From: Paenibacillus sp. MBLB1832
GTDB taxonomy: Bacteria > Bacillota > Bacilli > Paenibacillales > NBRC-103111
Direction of reading: 5' to 3'
DNA: 64,000 nucleotides
Assembly: GCF_032271945.1 (NCBI RefSeq)
Contig: NZ_CP130319.1
Location: forward strand, 5,403,501-5,467,500
In this document: positions 42,773 to 49,539 of the stretch, piece by piece
Layout of the letters: each line of letters starts with the position of its first letter
How positions within the stretch are numbered: position 1 is the first letter of the stretch
The notes under the pieces: generated by a model
Seen by the model: only the letters and a program-made list of their open reading frames with translations
Database searches by the model: none
What the model was told of the DNA's origin: nothing
Position numbers and translations under genes: made by a program

Positions 42773-44437
42773 TTACCACGTAATAAATCCTTTCGATCCC
42801 GGAACAGAGCTCGATATCATATCTATAAGCGGAATCGTATACGCAAACAAGATGAGCAATACCGAAAGTGCTATCCAGATGCGCCAACGATCCAGATACA
42901 CCGGAGTCGCTTCCGCCGATTCCATCGCTTCACCAAGCGGATACGCCTCTACGCCTTTCGGAGCGCGAAGCATCGCAACCACGTTAACGACCATCATCAG
43001 GACGCCGATAAATAAGACCATTCCGCCAATTGCCATGAATACATAGTAGGGCATCCAGTTGGCCGCATCTGCCTGGTTTTCGTAGGTGGTAAATGCCGTT
43101 CTCCGAGGTGCTCCGAACAAGCCAACCAGATGCATTGCGCCGGACATAAAGAACATGCCCACACACCATACGATGGTCTGAATGATCCCCCATTTATTCA
43201 TCCGCAGGGTCAAGATCCGGCCTGTTACAACAGGAAGCAGCCAGTACGTAATACCGAAGAATGTTAGCGCAACACTTGTGGCTACCGTTAGATGAAAGTG
43301 ACCTGTTACCCATAGCGTATTGTGTACGACGGCATTCATCTGGTTACTGGCATTAATTAGGCCCCCCGCTCCTGCCGGGATGAAGATCAGCATGCCCATG
43401 AATGGCGCGAAGAATCTGACATCCTTCCAAGGCAGTACTTTTACCCAACCGAAAAGTCCCTTCGCCCCCTTGGCCCGGCCGTTGATTTCAAACGTAGCAA
43501 ACAGTGAAAATGCGGTCATTAAAGAAGGAATCACGACCATAAACGTTAACACGACCTGCACATATTTCCAAAAAGAACTGATCCCCGGCTCCATTAATTG
43601 ATGATGAAAGCCTACCGGAATTGAGAACAGCAGCAAGAGAATGAATGATAGTCTGGCCAACGCATCACTGTAGATTTTGCCGCCAATAATCTTCGGTATG
43701 ATGACATACCAGCATATATACGCTGGCATCAGCCAGAAATACACAAGCGGGTGACCGAAATACCAGAACAGGGTACGGCTCAGCATTACATTAATGGTTT
43801 CAACCCAACCGAACGACCACGGAATAAGCTGAATCAGTACTTCAGCCGCAACACCGATCGTGGCAATTTGCCACATGAGGAAGGTCACGACCGCCATGTA
43901 CGCGAACAGAGGCGATAACTTGCCGGGATTCGTCTTTTTCCAATATTTATACTGATAAAATAAACCCCACCCGCTGATCCAGCTCCCTACCACCAACAAG
44001 GCTAATCCAATGTAAAAGTAAGGCGATGCTTTCAAAGGCGCATAGAACGTATACAGGACACTTGCCTTTCCGGTCAAAACCATCGCAACGCCCAGCACCG
44101 TCCCAGCTGTCATCAGCCCGAATCCGGTCCAGCCCATCCGATGGACAACCGGCAGCAGCTTACCCCCTAAAGTATAGGACACACCCGAGTAGAGGAAGCC
44201 GATGATAAAATAGGTTGTAAATACGATTGCCATCAACACCCCATGTGCGGTCAACAGCTCATAGTAGCCGATACTGTAAGGCAGCTTGATCGTACCGCTT
44301 TTCACCATCGTTTGCAGAAGCCCCGCTATGCCGCCGATGAGCAAGGCGATGAACGCCACCAGAATGTGGGCAACGACAAGCTTGCCATCCTTGGAATCGA
44401 AGCGTTGGATAAGCGTAATATTTTGTTTGGTCGTCAC
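42773..44437 (-). CDS. Cytochrome c oxidase subunit I, ba3 type
   Basis: 554 residues, about 13-14 membrane helices. Heme-copper ligands visible: low-spin heme His in YELLTAHGVLMAIVF, CuB His in FGHPLVYFWLMPAY and GFHHQLMEPGI, and heme His pair in LWVTGHFHLTVAT. 'HPLVYFWL' without the Glu of HPEVY is typical of B-type (ba3) oxidases, which have high oxygen affinity. GTG start with GGGGGGAA upstream. It follows subunits IIa and II with 20 bp between II and I. An FNR-activated promoter lies before the operon, fitting a microaerobic oxidase. Confidence 0.92.
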   Translation of the reverse strand: MTTKQNITLIQRFDSKDGKLVVAHILVAFIALLIGGIAGLLQTMVKSGTIKLPYSIGYYELLTAHGVLMAIVFTTYFIIGFLYSGVSYTLGGKLLPVVHRMGWTGFGLMTAGTVLGVAMVLTGKASVLYTFYAPLKASPYFYIGLALLVVGSWISGWGLFYQYKYWKKTNPGKLSPLFAYMAVVTFLMWQIATIGVAAEVLIQLIPWSFGWVETINVMLSRTLFWYFGHPLVYFWLMPAYICWYVIIPKIIGGKIYSDALARLSFILLLLFSIPVGFHHQLMEPGISSFWKYVQVVLTFMVVIPSLMTAFSLFATFEINGRAKGAKGLFGWVKVLPWKDVRFFAPFMGMLIFIPAGAGGLINASNQMNAVVHNTLWVTGHFHLTVATSVALTFFGITYWLLPVVTGRILTLRMNKWGIIQTIVWCVGMFFMSGAMHLVGLFGAPRRTAFTTYENQADAANWMPYYVFMAIGGMVLFIGVLMMVVNVVAMLRAPKGVEAYPLGEAMESAEATPVYLDRWRIWIALSVLLILFAYTIPLIDMISSSVPGSKGFITW

Positions 44438-44457
44438 GGGAGTTCCCCCCTTTTCTC

Positions 44458-44928
44458 TTATTTCACGATTATCGTCGTTTTCATAAACTCATGCGCCCCG
44501 CCGCAATATTCGTTGCATAGAATCAGGTACTCCCCAGGCTTCGTAAATGTATGGCTTACATGGCTTATTTCTCCAGGCACAATCATCATGTTCACGTTCG
44601 TCCCTGGGATCGCGAAACCGTGCACCACATCTTGGCTCGTCACCGTAAAATGAACCGTTGACCCCACTGGAATCTCCATTTTGTCTGGCGCATAACCGAA
44701 CGTAAATGCCGTCATGACCGCCTCATATTCCAGGTTGCCTATTGGACGAAGTCCGGGATTGTTGAACGGCGCTGTTTCCTGCACCTTTGACGGGTCGATG
44801 CGGTGATGATGTTCGCTAGGCGGCTTCACCCCCATCGCAAACGCGGATACCCCCAGTACGCCCAAAAATACAAAAAGCATCGTAATCCCAATCGCTAACC
44901 AAATTTTTTCAAGCTTATGAATCTGCAT
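44458..44928 (-). CDS. Cytochrome c oxidase subunit II, ba3 type
   Basis: 156 residues. One N-terminal membrane helix (about 8-32) and an extracytoplasmic cupredoxin domain. The dinuclear CuA site is complete: His in DVVHGFAIP and the cluster CNEYCGGAHEFM (C-x3-C-x3-H-x2-M). It receives electrons from cytochrome c. ATG 44928 is chosen with GGGGAGGTGG about 6 bp upstream. Short length and single helix match ba3 subunit II. Flanked by the IIa-like gene (22 bp upstream) and subunit I. Confidence 0.93.
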   Translation of the reverse strand: MQIHKLEKIWLAIGITMLFVFLGVLGVSAFAMGVKPPSEHHHRIDPSKVQETAPFNNPGLRPIGNLEYEAVMTAFTFGYAPDKMEIPVGSTVHFTVTSQDVVHGFAIPGTNVNMMIVPGEISHVSHTFTKPGEYLILCNEYCGGAHEFMKTTIIVK

Positions 44929-44950
44929 GTAACCCCACCTCCCCAAGACA

Positions 44951-45106
44951 TTACTGTCTGGACATAAATAACAGAAATACCGCTACCCAGCTGACGACTA
45001 AGAAGAGTCCTAACAACAGCACCGCTGCGAACGTTCCGTTCAATAAGGGCTCCTGTTCATTATTTTCAAATTCAGAATCTCGGGAATGCTTGCTTCGACC
45101 ATCCAT
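44951..45106 (-). CDS. Small membrane protein, cytochrome c oxidase subunit IIa-like
   Basis: 51 residues: a polar charged start (MDGRSKHSRDSEFE) and one membrane helix (AAVLLLGLFLVVSWVAVFLL) ending MSRQ. GGAGGTGG is 5 bp before the ATG. Size, single helix and position before subunit II match subunit IIa of ba3 oxidases, which supplies a missing helix to subunit II. First gene of the oxidase operon; spacing to subunit II is 22 bp. Assigned by context and shape rather than strong sequence motifs. Confidence 0.82.
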   Translation of the reverse strand: MDGRSKHSRDSEFENNEQEPLLNGTFAAVLLLGLFLVVSWVAVFLLFMSRQ

Positions 45107-45139
45107 ATCAGCCACCTCCTAGGATGAGTTAACGATTCT

Positions 45140-45189
45140 GTGTCTCATTGTACAAGAAACGGATTTGCCCATCTGTGATTTACCTCACT
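45140..45189 (-). promoter_or_regulatory. FNR-type promoter of the ba3 oxidase operon
   Basis: Box at 45174-45189 reads TGTGATTTACCTCACT on the plus strand (nine of ten consensus bases). -10 TACAAT lies at 45152-45147 on the minus strand, start near 45140, box centre exactly -41.5. Start of the IIa gene is 34 bp downstream. Confidence 0.78.
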
Positions 45190-45217
45190 TCATCCCTTTT
45201 GAAAACTGAACAAATTG

Positions 45218-45829
45218 TTACGATTGTAAAGCTTCGAACCGCTTCATCGCCTCATAATCCTCTACCGTCTTTATACGAGATACAAAATTAAGGTCGACAC
45301 CGTTCTCGTACAAAAACTGATCACCCAATTCGCTCCAGAAGACGTGCTTTAGCAAAGACGAGAGCTGCGTTTCCCCCTGATGAAGAAGTGGAACAATATG
45401 GGGTGCGCACACCCGATCATAAATGCCGTGCAACGGATAGATCTCCCCGGCAATCATAGGTACGACGGCTTCCAAGCCGTCCCTCTTCCTTTCCAAGAGC
45501 AATTCTGCTGCTTTACTCGAAATGAACGGCATATCGCATCCGACTATCCACACCGAACTGTGCTTCGCCAATGACAATGCGGCGTGCATGCCCCCAAGCG
45601 GCCCGTGTCCTTCATAGAAGTCCGTAATAATGCGCACCGAACGATGAACGATATGTAAATAGGGCTTGGGATCAGGGGTCACAACAATCAGTTCCTCACA
45701 GATCCCCTGCATCCGATCCAATTGTCTTGCAATCATTGGTTTTCCGCCAAAAGGAAGGAGTGCCATCCGTTCTCCATGCATTCTACGATTCGTTCCACCT
45801 GCCAAAATAACGCCCGAAAGCATCGTCAT
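45218..45829 (-). CDS. mobA: Molybdenum cofactor guanylyltransferase-like protein
   Basis: 203 residues. Nucleotidyltransferase fold: GVILAGGTNRRMHGER at the start, ITDFYEGHGPLGGMHAAL and WIVGCDMPFIS (metal-binding D). MobA joins GMP to molybdopterin, for enzymes such as nitrate reductase or formate dehydrogenase. The lysine usually found in 'RMGxxKALLPF' is Met here (HGERMALLPF). ATG 45829 has AAAAGGAGA upstream. It is alone; the oxidase operon begins further on with its own FNR-type promoter. An FNR-like box lies upstream. Confidence 0.85.
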   Translation of the reverse strand: MTMLSGVILAGGTNRRMHGERMALLPFGGKPMIARQLDRMQGICEELIVVTPDPKPYLHIVHRSVRIITDFYEGHGPLGGMHAALSLAKHSSVWIVGCDMPFISSKAAELLLERKRDGLEAVVPMIAGEIYPLHGIYDRVCAPHIVPLLHQGETQLSSLLKHVFWSELGDQFLYENGVDLNFVSRIKTVEDYEAMKRFEALQS

Positions 45830-45852
45830 CACGTCTCCTTTTCTCATTCGTA

Positions 45853-45902
45853 TACCTTCACTTTAGACACATTCACAGGCCGTGTAAGTGAAGAATGTCA
45901 CA
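45853..45902 (-). promoter_or_regulatory. FNR-like promoter of mobA
   Basis: AGTGAAGAATGTCACA at 45887-45902 matches TGTGA-N6-TCACA at nine of ten positions. -10-like TAAAGT at 45865-45860 on the minus strand gives a start near 45853 and a box centre at -41.5. Confidence 0.65.
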
Positions 45903-46053
45903 CTCCCGAAAGTTGGCATAGTAACATGGCATAGCAAAACACATTCATTAATGGGGAATATTAAAATATTTCCATATATTTTCAACATACGCTCCACATA
46001 CATTTACGTTATAGTAGGAGTTGAACTAAGCTATGGGAGGTACATCTTACAGC

Positions 46054-47328
46054 ATGCAAACATTCATTAACATACTTAACCATGAACTCGTCGTCGCGCT
46101 TGGCTGCACAGAGCCCGTTGCCATTGCCCTTGCTGCGGCGAAGGCCAGAATCTATGTGAAAGGATCTGTGGAGAAAATAACCGTTTACGCAAGCGCAGGT
46201 ATTATCAAAAATGCACTTGCCGTAGGGATTCCGGGTACGAAACGGACAGGGATTGATTTCGTTGCGGCGCTGGGCGCCATCGCTGGTAACGCGGACAAAC
46301 AATTAGAAGTGCTTGCCGATATTCAAGCTGAAGATATAACGGCTGCGCAGAATCTGGTTGAGCGAGGCATGTCCGTTGTCCATCTAGCAGATACCCCTAA
46401 GAAGCTATATATCGAGGTACTGCTCGAATCAGACCACGGATATGCGCGGGTTGTTATTACGGACAATCATACGAATATTACAAGTGTCGAGGTTGATGGA
46501 AACATTGTTGAATCGGGTGGTTGCGCAAACGCGAGCTTGAAGAGCTCCAAAGAAGAACGTGACGAGTTGACCTTAGACGGCATCGTGGACTTTGTGAATA
46601 GCGTTGATCTGACTGAGCTCCAATTAGTGAAACAAAGCATCGCATTGAACCGTCAAGCAGGCCTAGAAGGTTTATCACAAGCATACGGTCTTGAAGTAGG
46701 AAAAACGATTAAAGAGAATGTCCAAAAGGGGATTTTGTCTGACGATTTAATCTCTCATGCCATGGCTCTGGCAGCAGCTGGGTCAGATGCTCGTATGGCG
46801 GGATCCAGTATGCCTGTCATGGCCAATTCCGGCAGCGGTAACCAAGGGATTGCAGCGACTAACCCTGTCATCGCGGCTGCTGAGAAGCTTGGTAGCTCGG
46901 AGGAGCAACTTCTACGTGCTGTTGCGCTGAGCCACTTAGTGACCATTTATATTAAATCTAAATTTGGCAGATTGTCCGCCCTTTGCGGGGTTACTGTTGC
47001 GGGTACAGGTGCAAGCTGTGGCATTACGTATTTGCTTGGCGGCGGGAAATCGGAGATTAAGGCAGCGATCCAAAACATGCTCGGCAATGTAACTGGGATG
47101 ATGTGCGATGGAGCCAAAGGCGGGTGTGCCATGAAGGTCGCGACCTGCACTAGTGCAGCCGTACAATCCGCGCTTCTCGCATCCAAAGGAATGACAATTT
47201 CTTCAACGAATGGGTTTATCGAGAATAATGCGGAGAAGACGATCGACAACTTCTGTCGGATCGGAAATGAAGCAACGTCTGAAATTGACAAGCTCATCCT
47301 TGAAATGATGCTCAGTAAAGATAAGTAG
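46054..47328 (+). CDS. UPF0597/CyuA-family protein, likely L-cysteine desulfidase
   Basis: 424 residues. Family motifs: ALGCTEPVAIALAAAKA at the start, GIPGTKRTGID, AAAGSDARMAGSSMPVMANSGSGNQG and the cysteine-rich MMCDGAKGGCAMKVATC (conserved Cys likely hold an Fe-S cluster). CyuA-type enzymes break L-cysteine to pyruvate, ammonia and sulfide. ATG 46054 is chosen over ATG 46033 because GGGAGGTAC lies between them and the TATAGT at 46010-46015 would start the mRNA close to the earlier ATG; not certain. Divergent from mobA. Sulfide or pyruvate supply under low oxygen is possible. Confidence 0.88.
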   Translation: MQTFINILNHELVVALGCTEPVAIALAAAKARIYVKGSVEKITVYASAGIIKNALAVGIPGTKRTGIDFVAALGAIAGNADKQLEVLADIQAEDITAAQNLVERGMSVVHLADTPKKLYIEVLLESDHGYARVVITDNHTNITSVEVDGNIVESGGCANASLKSSKEERDELTLDGIVDFVNSVDLTELQLVKQSIALNRQAGLEGLSQAYGLEVGKTIKENVQKGILSDDLISHAMALAAAGSDARMAGSSMPVMANSGSGNQGIAATNPVIAAAEKLGSSEEQLLRAVALSHLVTIYIKSKFGRLSALCGVTVAGTGASCGITYLLGGGKSEIKAAIQNMLGNVTGMMCDGAKGGCAMKVATCTSAAVQSALLASKGMTISSTNGFIENNAEKTIDNFCRIGNEATSEIDKLILEMMLSKDK

Positions 47329-47350
47329 CAGGACCCCCTTTTACACAAAA

Positions 47351-47396
47351 AACACCTGTCTTTCTCCTCAAACATGAGCAGAAAGATCAGGTGTTA
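47351..47396. terminator. Bidirectional terminator between cyuA-like and doxX-like genes
   Basis: AACACCTG (47351-47358) pairs with CAGGTGTT (47389-47396), with a further inner TCTTTCT / AGAAAGA pairing. A- and T-rich flanks suit both convergent genes. Confidence 0.8.
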
Positions 47397-47429
47397 TTCA
47401 GCATTTTTCATAGGATTTAGCAGCCTCAC

Positions 47430-47954
47430 TTATTTCAACTTAGGTTTTAGATGCAGCCGGTCCACGAGCTTATCGAACCCTTTGTGCAGGTAAGGCAGGA
47501 TGATATGGTCAACACCGAATTTCCCCGCATTCGCTCCAGCTGCCATCAGGATAGCGCCAAAAAGCATGAGCCAAGGATTCGTGCTTACCGTTCCAGCGAA
47601 CATATACATAAAGTTCATCAGAAGGCCGAAGAAGATTGCCGTAGTCGTTAGTGCTCCGACTAGAAGGCCTATTCCCACTAAGAGCTCACCCCATGGTACA
47701 ATTACATTAAAAATCCCAACATGCGGCAGCGCGAAATTTTTTAGGAAGGCGACATAGTTGCCATACACAAGGTCTGTTGTCCCTGGTTCAAGAACCGGCT
47801 TCGCAATGGCACCTTTCAAGAAGCCTGCAGCGTCGAACGCTTTTGCTCCTGTAATTTTGTGCCAGCCTGCGATCAGCCATTCCCATCCCACATACAATCG
47901 GATCATCGTCAACACCACAGCCGCGTAATTATTGCCTCTTAACCAGTTCATCAT
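47430..47954 (-). CDS. DoxX-family membrane protein
   Basis: 174 residues with four membrane helices: VVLTMIRLYVGWEWLIAGWH, VPWGELLVGIGLLVGALTT, FFGLLMNFMYMFAGTVST and LMLFGAILMAAGANAGKFGVD. The 'RLYVGWEWLIAGWHKI' start is typical of DoxX/thiosulfate:quinone oxidoreductase-like proteins. ATG 47954 is chosen with AAAGGAGATGG upstream. A perfect FNR box at exactly -41.5 implies induction at low oxygen. Possible role in quinone-linked redox; the exact reaction is not known. Confidence 0.85.
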   Translation of the reverse strand: MMNWLRGNNYAAVVLTMIRLYVGWEWLIAGWHKITGAKAFDAAGFLKGAIAKPVLEPGTTDLVYGNYVAFLKNFALPHVGIFNVIVPWGELLVGIGLLVGALTTTAIFFGLLMNFMYMFAGTVSTNPWLMLFGAILMAAGANAGKFGVDHIILPYLHKGFDKLVDRLHLKPKLK

Positions 47955-47977
47955 GTGAACCATCTCCTTTTCCTTTA

Positions 47978-48027
47978 TGGTTTCATTGTAACGCCAAGGA
48001 AAAGATTTCGATGTGAAAAAAATCACA
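47978..48027 (-). promoter_or_regulatory. FNR-type promoter of the doxX-like gene
   Basis: Perfect box TGTGAAAAAAATCACA at 48012-48027. -10 TACAAT at 47990-47985 on the minus strand, start near 47978, box centre exactly -41.5. Confidence 0.82.
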
Positions 48028-48041
48028 GATGAACGCCCAGA

Positions 48042-48182
48042 TTATCCTTCCTCTGGCCCAAAATCCTCCGTAAATAGCGTAGCGCAAAAATGACTCAAGC
48101 TCGTGCCGGTTTTCTTTTTGAACATTTTCCCGAACGTATGAATATCACTGTACCCGACGGCTAGCGCGAACTCGCTTGATTT
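48042..48182 (-). pseudogene. Remnant of an AraC-family regulator (C-terminal HTH)
   Basis: A 46-codon frame without start reads EFALAVGYSDIHTFGKMFKK then KTGTSLSHF, the second HTH of an AraC-type protein, and ends TAA. Upstream in frame is a TAA stop and no further AraC sequence. It lies directly upstream of the doxX FNR box. A decayed gene end. Confidence 0.7.
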
Positions 48183-48324
48183 TTATTTCTTAGTGATCAT
48201 CGGTTAATCGCTGCAAGCGGTATCGGCGGCTAGCTGGACGACCTTACATCCTCGCGTTGGGCAGGAGCCCGTTAGTGAGGATTCGCAGTGGCGTATACCT
48301 TCGCAATAATAATCCTCCCTTTGT

Positions 48325-48380
48325 AAAACAAGACAAGTCCCGACATATCTATTGTGATATGTCGGGACTTGTCTTGTTTT
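48325..48380. terminator. Perfect 25-bp inverted repeat, probable bidirectional terminator
   Basis: AAAACAAGACAAGTCCCGAC... (48325-48349) is the exact reverse complement of 48356-48380, with a 6-nt loop TATTGT. A-run on the left, TTTTT on the right. Longer than a normal terminator; lies after the decayed small genes. The 140 bp before it (48183-48324) hold no feature I can support. Confidence 0.7.
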
Positions 48381-48400
48381 TACATAAAGTTGGTTCCATA

Positions 48401-48544
48401 CTAGTCCATAATCTTAACGTAATTCTCATTGATCTGGCTGACCATCTCCACAAGCGGCTTTTGTTTCGTGCTATCAAACAGCTTGACAAAGCTCCCTTGT
48501 AGAGAAGCGTTCAGTTTACATTTGTAATAACGTGGTTCGGTCAT
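48401..48544 (-). CDS. Possible small protein or displaced C-terminus
   Basis: 47-codon frame from ATG 48544 (MTEPRYYKCKLNAS...SFVKLFDSTKQKPL, ending NYVKIMD). It overlaps the end of the 99-residue gene by 29 bp in another frame and is followed 20 bp later by the terminator-like repeat. It has no clear RBS. It may be the frameshifted C-terminus of the gene above or a coincidence. Unrecognised. Confidence 0.3.
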   Translation of the reverse strand: MTEPRYYKCKLNASLQGSFVKLFDSTKQKPLVEMVSQINENYVKIMD

Positions 48545-48815
48545 TTGTTTGGTTAGGTGCGATCGGAAGACCAATTGCATTTCCCGTATGCTTATTGTGA
48601 GATAGAATAATTTGAGCCAGCTCCTCTGGTGCGAATGTGCCGCCATGAGGTTTATCAAGAATATCGATAAAAATATTTTTAAATGATGCTACTAAATCTC
48701 TTGCCGTGTCCGAGGGATCAGCTATTGTTTCGTACTTTCTCGAAAGATACTTAGCGAGGCTTTTCTCCGTTAATCTAAGCATACCTATAATTTCTTCATC
48801 AGTGTGCTTTGACAT
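48516..48815 (-). CDS. Hypothetical 99-residue protein
   Basis: Starts MSKHTDEEIIGMLRLTEKSL with AGGTGGGGG 5 bp before the ATG. Mostly helical: LAKYLSRKYETIADPSDTAR, LVASFKNIFIDILDKPHGGT, FAPEELAQIILSHNKHTG. No signal peptide or membrane segment. 14 bp after the upstream small gene, so they form an operon. The family is not recognised. It lies in a stretch with decayed genes and may itself be altered at its end. Confidence 0.5.
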   Translation of the reverse strand: MSKHTDEEIIGMLRLTEKSLAKYLSRKYETIADPSDTARDLVASFKNIFIDILDKPHGGTFAPEELAQIILSHNKHTGNAIGLPIAPNQTNDRTTLLQM

Positions 48816-48829
48816 AAAAACCCCCACCT

Positions 48830-49099
48830 TTAATTATCGTAGAACTCTTTGATTGAAATCTTACCATCGCGGACTTTCTCGGCATTAAGTGAAATCGCAT
48901 TTCCATCAGCAACTGGTCCTATCATTATATCGGGATGCCCATTACAGTAAGAATTTGTACAATATAAACTATCCTTTTCGAGGCGATGATGTACAATAAA
49001 TTCTGCCCATTCTTTTCCATCGATATCCCAGCTGCCATCAAACCACACACATTTTAATGATGAATCATTATTAATGGCTTGATTTACGATAATGTCCAT
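48830..49099 (-). CDS. Small protein, probably 5'-truncated (DUF3990-like)
   Basis: 89 residues from ATG 49099, but the same frame continues upstream for about 14 coding-like codons (AESLHTSEAAFAVI) with no start, suggesting loss of the N-terminus. The body reads CVWFDGSWDIDGKEWAEFIV and ends with PDIMIGPVADGNAISL, a pattern I associate with DUF3990-type proteins (toxin-like, unproven). No RBS at ATG 49099. Together with the 49141-49320 fragment it looks like a broken locus. Confidence 0.45.
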   Translation of the reverse strand: MDIIVNQAINNDSSLKCVWFDGSWDIDGKEWAEFIVHHRLEKDSLYCTNSYCNGHPDIMIGPVADGNAISLNAEKVRDGKISIKEFYDN

Positions 49100-49140
49100 T
49101 ATGACTGCAAATGCAGCTTCACTTGTATGTAGGGATTCTG

Positions 49141-49320
49141 CTACCCTTCACCAAAATCCAATGATGCTGCTTCAAGTTTTTCTCCGTCTTCATCAAATCC
49201 TCTTTCTTGTATACCATATCTGGCAAATTGCTTTATGGAAGTATTTATAGTCCAGTGAATCAATTTTTTCGGAATTTTAAACCGTGGATCTTCCGATGGA
49301 TATGCATAGTACAGCAAAAG
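49141..49320 (-). pseudogene. Coding-like fragment without start
   Basis: Open frame of 59 codons before TAG at 49143-49141, reading LYYAYPSEDPRFKIPKKLIH then WTINTSIKQFARYGIQERGF and ending ASLDFGEG. No ATG and no RBS. The end 'LDFGEG' resembles the start of DUF3990 proteins, whose later part may be the next frame; alternatively it is the end of an unrelated protein. Codon use looks coding. The remaining bases to 49458 hold nothing I can support. Confidence 0.4.
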
Positions 49321-49458
49321 TCAACTCAAGCCGATTATTTTAGTTGTTTATTTATTTAATATCTTAGAAAAAAATCCCTTTTCCATCACAATTCATACTA
49401 TTCAAACAAGCAATATAAGACGGTTATATTACATCACCCATACCGCGTCAAAAAGAAA

Positions 49459-49487
49459 AAGCGCCCAACCATTCCTGGCGGACGCAT
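49459..49487 (-). terminator. Terminator after glmS
   Basis: GCGTCC and GGGCGC arms with inner CCAGGAATGG pairing, followed by TTTTTCTTTTT on the minus strand, about 55 bp after the glmS stop. Confidence 0.8.
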
Positions 49488-49539
49488 TTCATTTGATCGA
49501 GGGGTAGTGCTGCTACTACTTTATTTCACTGCTTCAAAT

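Noticed and set aside
45955-45973. Inverted repeat GGAATATTAAAATATTTCC before the cyuA-like gene
   Set aside because: Only partly symmetrical and in AT-rich DNA; could be chance.
48257-48502. Plus-strand frame MGRSPLVRIRSG... suggesting a gene or a tRNA
   Set aside because: No RBS, runs through the perfect inverted repeat, and no cloverleaf can be drawn.
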